DNA of 39,656 nucleotides from assembly GCF_000760515.2 (NCBI RefSeq), contig NW_013546423.1:1-39656 (forward strand). Reading direction: 5' to 3'. Below, piece by piece: positions 21,262 through 30,877 of this stretch. The position numbers and the translations under genes were made by a program. The notes beneath the pieces were generated by a model. The model did not search any database. It saw nothing but the letters and a program-made list of their open reading frames with translations, and was not told the DNA's origin. Every line of letters begins with the position of its first letter. Within the stretch, counting starts at the first letter, position 1. Origin of the DNA: Mitosporidium daphniae (lineage: Eukaryota > Microsporidia).

Positions 21262-21652
21262 ATGCACAAGGAAAAGGCCAAGATTCTGCACAACCACAAA
21301 TTCAAGCTGAAGCGGGAATTGGCGCAAGCAAAAAAAATATTCGGAATACCACAAGAGCCCGGCAATCATGCTGACGCTTTAAAAAATGTAAAGGATAACA
21401 ATAAAAAAGCAAAATCAGACCCGCTCTATGAGGCAAAGAAAAACTCTGACTTGAGACGGAGGGAAAAGCAGGTGGGGTTTGCAATAACTGACGATGTAGG
21501 AAATCCAGCACAAAAGAATCAAGCGGAAACAGGAGATTGAAGATGCAAACGTGCGAAGAACGGCATCGCATCTTCTATGCACATCGAGGACCAAAAAAGG
21601 CCAGCCAGTGATGCGGGACAGAATCAAGCATTTATTGGAAAAGTTACAGTGA
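21262..21652 (+). CDS. Small basic protein, probable rRNA-processing factor Fyv7/CCDC59 (TAP26)-like
   Basis: Two exons (21262-21471, 21500-21652; 28-nt intron) give 120 residues. It is Lys/Arg-rich and helical, with KFKLKRELAQAKKIFG near the start. After splicing, the C-terminus ends RTKKGQPVMRDRIKHLLEKL plus Q, which resembles the end of Fyv7/CCDC59 proteins (KKGQP...LLxKIQ). Fyv7 is a nucleolar 40S-biogenesis factor in yeast; that role is inferred. Without the intron the frame stops early at 21540, so splicing matters. It begins 27 bp after the ABC transporter stop; the spacer and the preceding stop codon hold an AAAATTTAAAAATTAAATT element. Confidence 0.55.
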
Positions 21653-21711
21653 GGCCAAACAAAACGAGCGCACGCTGCTGCTCAAATAAAAGTTTAATAT
21701 TTAATCGGAGA
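21653..21711. terminator. Convergent 3' region
   Basis: 59 bp between the Fyv7-like stop and the cyclophilin stop, with AATAAA (plus) at about 21686 and TTTAATATTTAAT, which could supply polyadenylation signals in both directions. Confidence 0.4.
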
Positions 21712-22263
21712 TTAAAGCTGACCACAGTTGGCGATCACAACCTTGGGGCTGACGGAACCAGAGCTCGTGCCCAACTTTTCGATGCTTCGAACGACATCCA
21801 TTCCCTCGGTGACTTTTCCAAATACTACATGCTTTTCGTCAAGCCACGAGGTCTTTGCGGTGCAAATAAAAAACTGGGAGCCGTTGGTATTGGGTCCGGC
21901 ATTTGCCATGGAAAGGATGCCCGGGCCAGTGTGTTTCAACTCGAAGTTTTCGTCCTCAAACTTTTCGCCATAAATGGATTTACCGCCAGTGCCATTGCCT
22001 TTAGTAAAGTCGCCACCTTGACACATGAAGTTTGGGATAACGCGGTGAAAACAGGAGCCCTTGTATGAAAGCCCCGGTTTGTCGCCGATACAAAGAGCGC
22101 GGAAATTTTCGGCCGTCTTGGGAACCACATCTGCCCTCAACTCCATCACAATTCTTCCAAGCGGGTTTCCGCCAGCAGTAATATCGAAGAAAACGGTTGG
22201 ATTGGCCATTGGAAATGCTGCAGATGAAAAAAATGCTTTTCCGAAAGTCTTTAATCGGTTCAT
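21712..22263 (-). CDS. Cyclophilin-type peptidyl-prolyl isomerase with two possible starts
   Basis: Catalyses proline cis-trans isomerisation in protein folding. One exon. From the ATG at 22209 the protein is 165 residues, exactly the CypA length, starting [14 protein letters not shown]. An in-frame ATG at 22263 adds 18 residues ([18 protein letters not shown]) that look like a mitochondrial presequence. Active-site residues are intact: [16 protein letters not shown] (catalytic Arg), [20 protein letters not shown] (Phe, Trp for cyclosporin binding, His). Dual targeting of one gene product by alternative starts is known for fungal cyclophilins. Divergent from the 660-residue ORF. Confidence 0.95.
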   Translation of the reverse strand: MNRLKTFGKAFFSSAAFPMANPTVFFDITAGGNPLGRIVMELRADVVPKTAENFRALCIGDKPGLSYKGSCFHRVIPNFMCQGGDFTKGNGTGGKSIYGEKFEDENFELKHTGPGILSMANAGPNTNGSQFFICTAKTSWLDEKHVVFGKVTEGMDVVRSIEKLGTSSGSVSPKVVIANCGQL

Positions 22264-22335
22264 GTGTGGAATATTCCTGATGTTTCCATTGAAGTTTACG
22301 TTTTGCAAAACTTTGTTTTTAAATGAAAGTTTTGC
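22264..22335. promoter_or_regulatory. Divergent promoter, cyclophilin and 660-residue ORF
   Basis: 72 bp lacking a clear AAATTT element, unlike most spacers here. It contains the palindrome GTTTTGCAAAAC and a further GTTTTGC just before the ATG at 22336. Confidence 0.35.
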
Positions 22336-24318
22336 ATGGAAAATGCAGCTTTTGTTGACGATTTTTCATGCCTACTTGTGAGGCATTTTCCGAAATATAT
22401 TTTGGGGGCTTCTTCTTGTGGCAAAAATGGGCCAATAAATTTTGAAGACCTTTTGCTGATGGTCGAGGAGGCTACAGACAAGATGGTTTTGCACGTGTTG
22501 AATATATTGCGCATACTTTTCGCACCTGGAAAGCCGGTCGAGTTGGATGCTACGTGCCTGGTCAACACAGTTGAAAAGTATTTGCACTATTTGACTTCAA
22601 ATACTTTGATCGCAAACGGCCCCAAGCTACCTCGCCCTAAAGATTGCACTGCAATTGCCCGAGCATTGATTTGTGGCAACCAGGACTTGGCCTGTAGCTT
22701 GGGATGTGCTCTTTCTTTGGGCGATATATTGGATCCTATTCTTAATGAAAAGATCGATTTTTATAGGCTAGCTACGTATATCGTGAGTTCTCGCGCTGCT
22801 CCAAAATCTTCAATGCCTTTTTTTTCGTTTTTATCCAACGCCTACTTTGACGCACCAAAGAAAGTATCTGACATCGATGAGTCGTATTTTGTTGAGCTTG
22901 AATGGCCTGATATTTGCCTTGTTATTTTCAGACGATTTGCTGCGGTTTTCCAAAAGGAATCGAAAAGCGATATCGATTCGTACCAAGTTGTGTCGGCGAT
23001 TGTTTCCTTTTTTGACGTGCAAAATATGTACTCTGCAATCCTTTTGTATTACCTGCGAATCGCATACATTCTGAAACATCCCGATGAATCCTCGCGTCTT
23101 TGTCTGGTGAGAAAAATACCCTCGCCCATCAACAGGCTGTTGGATGATCAGCTTCTATTTGCAGCCGAAAATTCGCCTCAGATTTCCTTTGTATTTTTCC
23201 TTGTTACGCTTCAGGTGAGTCCGTTTGCTTATTCGGAAGCTCTGGCTTCGCCGCAGAGCCTGTTTTTCAGTGTCGTTTCAAACCAAAATATTTCAAGCGA
23301 TACCGTCACGTGTTTGATTCTTTATGGCTTTGTTAGCAGAATGCCGCTTCTCAATGCATTTTCAATCTCCGAGGAAGGCAAGCTTCTTTTCCTGCACTTG
23401 CCCGCTAGATTCGTTGTCGACGATACCCGTATCCGGCCATTTTTGCCGCAATTGGATCGCACTTGTTTGTTCAGAAACCTATTGGATGTTTTTTCGCCCT
23501 GTTTTGGCCTCTCTATTGATAAGCTCGAAAATGCTGCGCTCATTGAAATGCTTTGTAAGCCATTTTGTATGCAGCTTGCGGAGAAATATTACCGCCATGG
23601 TGCTGTCCATCTGCGTGAAGCCTTTTTGAAGCTGCCCAAGGAAGACTTTTGTTGTTTTGTGAAAGCATTCTCCGAATGTTCGATGGCCCTTTTTTTGATA
23701 TCAGAAGCCGTGTCGTCATGCACTCATGAGCTTAGCAACATCCAGATGTTTCTATTTTTGATTTCATCTACCATTCGACCGCCTATTTCTGAGCTGTGCT
23801 TACTTTCGCCATTTTTAAATCTACTGAAGGATATCATTGAGGCCATTGGCGGACCTAAAGCCGTTCCAAAGATTTTGTTTTTCTATCAACTGTTTTCGGC
23901 GTTCTATCCGCTTCTCGCATCTAAAGAAAACGAGGAGGAGGTTCGCCAGGGCAGCTCCAAGATCGAGTATGCCAAAACATTGGGGGTGCTTGAATATCTT
24001 GGCGTTGATATACCCTGTAGCCTACAAGCAGCCATAAATGTGGATAGCTATAGCGATTACATTTATCAGATAAAGAGATCAATTAAAGGGGCAATCCAGG
24101 ATTTGGAGCTATCCCATAATTATGAGGAGCCCGAGCACTTGGATCCCATTCCGATCGATATTTGTAATGCATGGGCCGGTCTTTTGGCGGAAAACAAAAT
24201 TCATTCGTCACCAACGGAAGCGCCAGCTTCTCATCTGTTTGATCACAACATTGACAGGCTTCTTCACAACGTCCCCTCGGACAAGGACTACAAGTACTAC
24301 CTTCTGAATTGTTTGTAA
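22336..24318 (+). CDS. Unidentified 660-residue helical protein
   Basis: I do not recognise this protein. It is a single long exon in a neighbourhood of intron-rich genes. The sequence is leucine-, phenylalanine- and serine-rich, without signal peptide, membrane segment, coiled coil or known catalytic motif, and alternates short predicted amphipathic helices in the manner of ARM/HEAT-like solenoids. The C-terminal 80 residues become acidic and polar ([26 protein letters not shown]). An earlier out-of-frame ATG lies 14 bp upstream. AATAAA follows the stop within 5 bp. It ends convergently with Pescadillo, 36 bp away. Confidence 0.75.
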   Translation: MENAAFVDDFSCLLVRHFPKYILGASSCGKNGPINFEDLLLMVEEATDKMVLHVLNILRILFAPGKPVELDATCLVNTVEKYLHYLTSNTLIANGPKLPRPKDCTAIARALICGNQDLACSLGCALSLGDILDPILNEKIDFYRLATYIVSSRAAPKSSMPFFSFLSNAYFDAPKKVSDIDESYFVELEWPDICLVIFRRFAAVFQKESKSDIDSYQVVSAIVSFFDVQNMYSAILLYYLRIAYILKHPDESSRLCLVRKIPSPINRLLDDQLLFAAENSPQISFVFFLVTLQVSPFAYSEALASPQSLFFSVVSNQNISSDTVTCLILYGFVSRMPLLNAFSISEEGKLLFLHLPARFVVDDTRIRPFLPQLDRTCLFRNLLDVFSPCFGLSIDKLENAALIEMLCKPFCMQLAEKYYRHGAVHLREAFLKLPKEDFCCFVKAFSECSMALFLISEAVSSCTHELSNIQMFLFLISSTIRPPISELCLLSPFLNLLKDIIEAIGGPKAVPKILFFYQLFSAFYPLLASKENEEEVRQGSSKIEYAKTLGVLEYLGVDIPCSLQAAINVDSYSDYIYQIKRSIKGAIQDLELSHNYEEPEHLDPIPIDICNAWAGLLAENKIHSSPTEAPASHLFDHNIDRLLHNVPSDKDYKYYLLNCL

Positions 24319-24354
24319 CAAATAAAATTTAATGAGCTTTCAAATTAAAATAAC
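24319..24354. terminator. Convergent 3' region
   Basis: 36 bp separate the two stops. CAAATAAAATTTAATG gives a plus-strand AATAAA; the minus strand offers only TTATTTTAATTTG. The AAATTT string here shows that this AT motif is not exclusive to promoters. Confidence 0.35.
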
Positions 24355-25943
24355 TTAACATGGTGGGGGGTTCCCACCGGCAATTTGCCGACGACGAGCG
24401 GAGAGGCGATCGTTTTCGGTCTTTTTGTTGCGAATTCCTCTTTGCATGGCCTCGTAAAGCTTTTTCTTTTTCTTGCTCATCATCGAAAGCGCCAATTCAT
24501 GAGACTGATCTTCCTCCTTGTCACTCTCATCGGCCTCTCGATATGCTCTAGCAACGGCATCCTGATCTTGCTCGTTTTCATCGTCATTGCCAGAGGCGTC
24601 GGCAAATGGCGATAAATGGGGTGGCAGGCTTGTCACGGTGGGACCATAGAGATCCTCTGACAGCAGCTTTTTGGAGTTGATCGAGTCAAAGATCCACTGC
24701 GGCTGGACATATTTACGTCCGCCAAACATGTTCGTCAACACGGGGCGATCAACGACATGGTGCGTGATTCTGGTATCGTTTTCTGCAAATGGCGAGCCCG
24801 GGCCATGATTCCATCCAACCCTGCCGCCAAAAGATGCGACACACAAAACCAGCACGTCAAAAGGCACTTCTCTTGACAGAAAAAAGACAAAATTTGAAAA
24901 TAAGGTGGACAGAATTTTTTTCTCTTCACTTTGGTGAATCAGAGATGTCGCTATCGATTCTTCATTGGTTGATGCGGCTTTGGGTTGCTCGCCATCTTCT
25001 ACCTGGTCGGTCTCGTGGAACTGATCGATAATGTCTTCAGACAATTTCGGGGACATGGCGGGAAAATTGGTCTCCGCGATCGATCCCTTTGCATGGGGAT
25101 TTGAGATTGACAGAAATCCAGTGGACGAGTTGGAGTCACAATCCTCGTCAGCGATTGTGGTGGGATATCCCCAGCCAATTTCTTTTAATAACTTGAAGTT
25201 AACAAACGAGACAAAGGAATGGTAAAGCTCAAGAAAAGTCGCCATTACTTTAATGTCGACATCTCTGGGTATTTCCAGTGTGAAGGCGTGCGGAACGACC
25301 CATGTGATGGTTTCGCCATGAATCTCGGCTTGCAGATAGGTTCCCTTGATGGAGATGAAAACCTTTCTCAGCGAATGTGTCTCCATCACGTATCGGCTAA
25401 ACTCCCCAAGGAGCCTGTAGCAAGATCTCAAAATCGATGCATCAAGGAATGTCACTGCATTTTGGGGGAGAGATGCAAACAGAGCAACATGGGTCAAAGC
25501 ATCGTCCAAGTCTTTTAGCGCATCGATGAAGGTAGGATATCTTGACCTTATAATATCTGAAAACGGGATATCGGGCTTGTGTAGGCGTTCATAGCGGCGG
25601 GCCGTTTCCCACTCGCCACGCGCATGGAAGTGGCGAATTTTCTTTCGGAAAATCTTGGACTTTCTTAGGGTAGAAAGAAGAGGATCGTTGACCAAATGTT
25701 TAATGTCCTTCATGTGGTAGTAAGTTTTGTTAAGTGAAGACGATCCGGCGGCCAGTTTTGACTTGTGCTTTGGATCTCGAGGATATATGCCCTTCAAAAT
25801 GCACATTCGTCTAAAGTCACGCAAGGTCACTTGTAAGACTTTGATTGCCTGATTGCGGTTAATGTAGGTCTTTACGGTTCCAGACGTATTCTAAAATGTA
25901 AGAGCACACTAATGAGGCGTACCTTTTTACGAAGTTTTCCCAT
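24355..25943 (-). CDS. NOP7: Pescadillo (Nop7/PES1), 60S ribosome biogenesis factor
   Basis: Core of the Pescadillo-Bop1-WDR12 (Nop7-Erb1-Ytm1) complex needed for 27S pre-rRNA processing in the nucleolus. Two exons (25943-25923, 25890-24355; 32-nt intron) give 518 residues. The first exon encodes only MGKLRKK. The Pescadillo N-domain follows: TLRDFRRMCILKGIYPRDPK, FRKKIRHFHARGEWETARR, LLGEFSRYVMETHSLRKVFI, GETITWVVPHAF. A BRCT domain lies at about 328-415 (LFSNFVFFLSREVPFDVL, ASFGGRVGW, YVQPQWIFDSINSKKLL). An acidic, then basic, tail ends the protein. Length is slightly under the usual 580-600 residues. Confidence 0.96.
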
Positions 25944-25990
25944 TTTTAATAAAATGCAACCTTTTTACAATTATTTATTTGCTTTAAATT

Positions 25991-26193
25991 TTAAACGCTT
26001 AGCACTGCAAACAGGCCATTGTTGTTTACCCAGTTGTGCCTGCCCCTAACCCTAGTAGCATGCTGTCCGTATTTCAGCGCATATTGACCTTTTGCTGCCG
26101 CTTGTGCCGGCTGTTGTGATCGAGTTTTTCAGGAGATTTGCAGGATTCAGCCACATTTGGGATGGAACTATACGCTTCCGATGCACATCGCAT
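25991..26193 (-). CDS. Candidate small two-exon gene, 52 residues
   Basis: Proposed because it nearly fills the 259-bp gap between GCP3 and Pescadillo. Exon 1 26193-26155, a 44-nt intron beginning GTGGCTG and ending ACAACAG, exon 2 26110-25991, in phase. The product has an Ala/Gln-rich middle and a basic, tryptophan-containing C-terminus (ALKYGQHATRVRGRHNWVNN then NGLFAVLSV). It lies 9 bp after the GCP3 stop; the TTTAAAATTTAAAG element before Pescadillo overlaps its end. I know no homologue. It could be chance. Confidence 0.3.
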
Positions 26194-26202
26194 TTATCTA
26201 TT

Positions 26203-29046
26203 TTATTTGAAAAGCAAACTTTGAAGAGGCCGGATGTGGTTCTTTTCATTGGACACATCCAGCAACAGGTGGTTAAAGTTTTCCATTTCAAATGTAAATT
26301 GGAGCCATAGGCGCTGTAAATGCGCCAAAATCTCGTCCTGGCTCTGATTGATGGAATTATTTTCGGAAATAATTCCAATCTCATCGTCGGTGGAAATGGA
26401 CCAAAGACCCTTTCTGGTTCTTTCCTCCATCGTGTTGATAATAGAATCCGTAAGAAGGTGCTTCTGTACAATGGAGTCATATAGTGCCGCCTAAATTAAA
26501 CGAAACAGCATTTTACCTGGATGCGGACGAATACCAATATCAGATGGAGCAGTTGGTAAAGCTTTTGTTGGACATACCGAAGCGGGGAAGACCCCCCTTC
26601 CGCAGAGGTTGAGAACACGCCCGTAACAGCTACTTTGGAAATAAAGGCAGAATGGGCCCCCAAAACATCATCAAATGTTTTGCAAAAAGGCAAGGCACCA
26701 TCGAACTGATCCCAGGCGCCTCCGATGGTGAAGATTTGGATGAAAAATAAAATTTGCCGAATGAAAGAAAGCATCCCAGTTATCATGGTACAAACCCTGT
26801 TGAAAACCAGCGGAGAAAATGGCGGCAATAGAAGCACATTGTCGTGCCTGCTCGAATTAATCTTCCGAAATAGGGAAAACCATGCCTTCCAGGACTCTGT
26901 GAGAATATGCTCGCATCGATTCAAACGCCAATTGAATCTAAACACTTTGACGTACAAGTTCATGATGGACCCGGTAAGCACCAGATTGAGAGGAGAATCG
27001 ACCTGGTAATCAAGGGTAAATGATTCCCATCCCGTTTGCGATTGCGAATTGCCGGACTAGGGGAAAACCATGAGCACCAACGGGGTACCTTTAAAAGACG
27101 AACGTCCAAACGCCCGGTAAGCCACGAAGGGTCGTATGGACAAAGAAACTCGTTGATAATCGAGTCGATAGAGCCAACCAGATTGTGTCTATAAACTTGC
27201 ACGCTGGGCTTGACAAGCTCAGATGCCAGCGAAGTTATCAATGCCTTGCAAAAATCTCCTCGTTCGCAAAAAAACACCTTTTTCAAAAACAGGATATGGC
27301 TCCAAAATGAATCTCCATTTGCACGTTGCATGGATGCCACGGTGGTGGGAAAAAACAGCCTGAATAAAAGGCGAGACCTTTCGGTGTATATTTTTTGAAC
27401 AACACATGAAAAGCGATCAAAATTGCTTCCCACGTTTTCTGGTCAATTATATGAAATCACGATACCGGAAAATGCACCGAAAGTACCAAGGGCGTCATGA
27501 TCTTGTTTAGCTTTGCCGTTTTCCTGCTTTGGCAAAAGTTCAAAATGGCGAATGAATGCTTCGATCTTCCCAATCGCCAAAACCTACAATAAATGGCAGC
27601 AGGTCACTCTTTTGGCATCGTCTAGAGAAACAAATTCGGGAAGGTCATCTGAAAGCACGTATTTGAAAGTCCATGAAGTATCGTCCTCAAAATGCACATC
27701 GGCATTTTCGGAGATGAAAAAATCGTCGCCATCATCTAGGCTTAGGATGCCACCGTTAGACATCCAGTTATAAACGAAGCCAAGCCAAGGTTTAATCATC
27801 TACACTTAAAATGGAAAAGTACAAATGAAAGCAGGTCTTGAAGCAATAGCTGGCCCACCGGATTTGCTGTGCAAAATTTCATCTTCCACAGCATGGACAT
27901 GAATTTGTTGCCAGATATCTCGGTCTCGCCACTTGTCACCCGCAACAATGAGCAGATGAATTGGGATGTGTATATTTCCTTATTAAGGTGGAAAAGCAGC
28001 GATCTAAGTGTCTGATTGTCAAGCATTGCAATCGTGGCAATGCTCCTCATCGTGTCCTTGATGAAGGCTTGGACCCAGGCTTGAAAGCTCTACAATGCAA
28101 AAAATGGCCATCACAATACCTTTAACAGCAGGGAAGGTGAACAAGATGCAGAACAAATGCCAATGCAATTTTGTAAAGATCGGATAGCAGACGCACCGAC
28201 AAGAAGATTTGTCACCAGCTCCTTGGTGGCCAACGTGCACTGAACCGAATCATCGATGGCGTAGGAGTGTTTTTTTGCATCAAAATGAAAAGTGCTGCTG
28301 TCGATCCCTTGAAAGGCCAAAAGCAAATGCTTAATCATGAGGTCCTCTGCAATGCTGTCTATACTTTAGACACGCAATTGGTACTTTTAGACAAACTGTA
28401 GCTTTTATAATCGCAAAAGGACCCGGCCGGCTGTTTCATGGGACCAGCATTACCTGGAAGGTCTCTCCCCAAAGTGGCCGAAAGGCTCCTGGCATCATTT
28501 TGACTTTCAGAATTGTTTAAAATCTTCATGATCGGGGAGAAATAGAAAGACCTGTCCATTTTTGCCATCATTTGGCGATTGAGTGAGACCTGTCCGAGGA
28601 AATAGATAATATCCCACGTGTTTTTAAAGTACGGCTAAATATACGGCAACAAAATACCTGCTGGTAGAGCTTGGTACAAATTTGCACAAACAAAGCACCT
28701 CTTTCGCCAGACAAGTCTTCAAGCGATACTACAAACATAAAAGCATGGTTGGCTACTTCTCTTTCTCACGATTTCTATCAAAATTTCCGGGCGATCTCTT
28801 GGGTACGCTGCTGGGGATATCGAGCTAAACTTTAAAACAAACATGGAACAACCTCATCAAAAGCAACTTGGAATAGTCCAGTAGAGACTCTTTGGCTGCA
28901 GATGACATCGAGCTGGAAACATATTGGGAAATAAGAAAATTTAAAAGCGAGCATATGCGATTTTCAACACAAAGATGCTGTGCAAAGGCGGCATCTGGCG
29001 TCTCGTCCATCCTGTTGCATGCAAAGGCAGGCGAGGAGCTCAACAT
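26203..29046 (-). CDS. Gamma-tubulin complex component, GCP3/Spc98/Alp6-like
   Basis: Binds gamma-tubulin and nucleates microtubules at the spindle pole. Eleven exons give 821 residues: 29046-28853, 28824-28757, 28728-28658, 28589-28385, 28358-28120, 28089-27823, 27799-27608, 27583-27478, 27438-27089, 27002-26517, 26490-26203. Grip1 begins near LMIKHLLLAFQGIDSSTFHF and includes PWLGFVYNWMSNGGI and the W...Y then SDDLPEFVS block. Grip2 has RLDVRLLK, VDSPLNLVLTGSIMNLYVKV, FRFNWRLNRCEHIL, AWDQFDGAL and DDVLGAHSAFISKV. RLDVRLL and the AALYDSI insert near the end favour GCP3 over GCP2. An in-phase 81-nt segment (28200-28120) could instead be an intron. The intron before MIK (27822-27800) is 23 nt; the longest is 86 nt. 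Confidence 0.87.
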
Positions 29047-29208
29047 TAAAAAATATTAAAAGCGTAAATGATTTGATGGTCCGTAAAGGGCCGAGGTCCG
29101 TGCACAATTTAAAATTTATCTGCCCGACCGGCTGCAAAGGGCCAACAAACGGGGCAACAAAGCATCCATAAAATGCCATGTTTCTCCCGCAAAGATTGAG
29201 CGGATGTT
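29047..29208 (-). promoter_or_regulatory. GCP3 upstream region
   Basis: 162 bp between the 121-residue ORF stop and the GCP3 ATG. An AAATTTTAAATT element lies at about 29105-29116, roughly 60 bp before the GCP3 ATG. A 71-codon ORF crosses the stretch but resembles nothing and overlaps GCP3. Confidence 0.35.
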
Positions 29209-29574
29209 TTATTTTTGAATTGTCCGTTCAAAGATTTGAAGCCACCGTTGTAGTAGCTGATCTGTACAGTTGATGGTAAACAACATTTTCTCGATGTTTT
29301 CCTTGGTTATGGCAAGGTCTTCATTCATCTTCAGCCACTTTTGAGACACCTCGTTCCAGTCTGTCACGGCATTTACGTCGATTATGTTGGTGATCGCTGA
29401 GGGCACGGCGTCAAATCGGTTGTCTGACGTTTGGGCGAATTCCAACAGGTGTTTGTTGTGTTCCTTTAGCAGTTCGATGTTGATTCGCGTATTGCTGACG
29501 ACGTCCATCGCAGAAGACAGCATATGGGCGGCCGGGTCTTGCTCCGCACTGGAGTTTACGCCTGAATTGGACAT
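29209..29574 (-). CDS. Unknown 121-residue protein, helical
   Basis: I do not recognise it. Single exon, 121 residues, acidic to neutral, with heptad-like helices (TRINIELLKEHNKHLLEF and DLAITKENIEKMLFTI then TDQLLQRWLQIFERTI). Size and helix pattern would suit a small subunit of a kinetochore, Mediator or tethering complex, but no family signature supports any of these. The start is supported by a CAAATTTG-type element (about 29604 on the plus strand) about 30 bp upstream. It is divergent from the SANT gene. Confidence 0.6.
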   Translation of the reverse strand: MSNSGVNSSAEQDPAAHMLSSAMDVVSNTRINIELLKEHNKHLLEFAQTSDNRFDAVPSAITNIIDVNAVTDWNEVSQKWLKMNEDLAITKENIEKMLFTINCTDQLLQRWLQIFERTIQK

Positions 29575-29643
29575 TGCAAAAAATTTTCATTTTGCCTCAA
29601 ATTTAGTCCCATCCTCAACTTGCAATTGTTTAAATTAAATGTG
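29575..29643. promoter_or_regulatory. Divergent promoter, 121-residue ORF and SANT gene
   Basis: 69 bp with CTCAAATTTAG in the middle, AAAAATTTTC near the left gene and TTTAAATTAAATG just before the right-hand ATG. Confidence 0.4.
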
Positions 29644-30739
29644 ATGGAGGTCGAGAACACGGCAAAGCCTGGTGCCACGGACGCGCATGCAGATGCGGAA
29701 TGCACGCAGATAGTTGACTTGTTTAAAAACGCCGAGTAATATTGTCGCCTTCATCTTGTAGCTACTCATTGCTGCATTCCCATCTTCAGGTTTATAAGCA
29801 TCAGCTGCACCAATGCGATCAAGACATCGAGGATCTTCGGCATCTCAAGGAAGAGGCCATGGAATATCCCGAATTCTTCATAAAGACGCTGCAAAAGCGC
29901 AAAGAGGTATGGTGCGGTCATCAACCCTGGCTAGATCCCAACCCTTCAATCTATATCTATGGTCCCAGAACTTGACTTGCAAAAGTATAGAAACATACAT
30001 CTTAAGAGCTCCTTGACGTCAACTTTGTTGAAAAGAAATAGAGTCTCCGCAAGCTCTCCCATTTCGCCATCCTCAGATGCAAACACGGCCGTTGAAGAGT
30101 TATTGGCCCAAATTTCCCAGCTCCAGGAGTCTTTTAAGAAAGATCTTGTACCTTTTTTCGCTAATCATAGGAAGTACCTAAAAGTTGGAGCTGCGTCTTG
30201 GATATTACGGGGCGTTTTGAGCCTTCCCATTCGGTGCTCGAATTAAAGAAAATGAGGGAAAATTTGGCAAAATATCGACTCGATGATTCTTCGATGAAGA
30301 AAACATTTCCGGCGGTTAAGCCAAAACAGATAGGATACGCTCCCGTTAGGCAAAAGCCGAGCAAAAAGAAAAGGTATCATTGTTGGGCATGATGTTCGCA
30401 GTTCTAGGAATCTCTCGATTTTTACGCGTGTTGCCAGAGGAAGGGGCAGGCCTCCGGGGTTGATGAAGAAAACCCCATGGACAGAGCCCGAAATTGTAGC
30501 CATATATTTTGACATACGTGTAGACCATACTTAAAGAGTGGATAAAGACCCATGAGTCCGACATGAAACGGGGATATTACGAGGAGATACACCGCAAGCT
30601 TAGAGCAAGGCCGCCATCTGAAATCAGGGAAAAGGTGCAAAATCTATTGAACGAAGATCTTGCCCTTTTCGACAGCGACGAAGAACATGAAGCGAGCGGC
30701 CACTACTCAAAGGATGACCCCATTTATGATGGCGAATAA
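29644..30739 (+). CDS. SANT/Myb and AT-hook protein, ZZZ3-like
   Basis: Six exons (29644-29735, 29762-29906, 29935-30147, 30171-30373, 30402-30495, 30524-30739) give 320 residues. An N-terminal coiled coil (DYSLLHSHLQVYKHQLHQCD, DIEDLRHLKEEA) is followed by YPEFFIKTLQKRKEIPTLQS and VPELDLQKY, the order seen in ZZZ3, an ATAC histone-acetyltransferase subunit. A basic AT-hook-like GRGRPPG precedes a SANT/Myb-like domain (TPWTEPEITILKEWI ... GYYEEIHRKLRARPPSEI then REKVQNLL). An acidic tail ends it. The SANT call is fairly good; the ZZZ3 match rests on layout and is tentative. Introns are 26, 28, 23, 28 and 28 nt; no single long ORF shows this gene. Confidence 0.6.
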
Positions 30740-30877
30740 ATTGGCAATTTATAACGGCTTGGTTTATTGGGGTTTTAATTCAAAATGATCGCAGTCATGT
30801 TGTTGTTGTGATGGTTTGGGGTACCAACAAAAAAGGAGGGGGGGGGAGTGATGGTGGCGCCAAAGACTAACAAAGCG
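30740..30877. other. Convergent intergenic stretch with a G-run
   Basis: 138 bp between the SANT gene stop and the RBM39 stop. It includes a purine tract with nine to ten G near 30838-30847. No gene seen. Confidence 0.4.

Noticed and set aside
21541-22068. Plus-strand ORF running into the cyclophilin locus
   Set aside because: Overlaps exon 2 of the Fyv7-like gene in another frame and then the cyclophilin antisense strand; no recognisable domain.
26043-26055. CCCCTAACCCTAG, like an internal telomere repeat or Tbf1/Rap1-type site
   Set aside because: Only two units, and it may simply be coding sequence of the candidate 52-residue gene; kept only as a curiosity. A single similar string at about 38352 is inside an intron.
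28120-28200. In-phase 81-nt segment of GCP3 that could be an intron
   Set aside because: Both readings are open and in phase; without transcript data I kept it as coding and noted the doubt.
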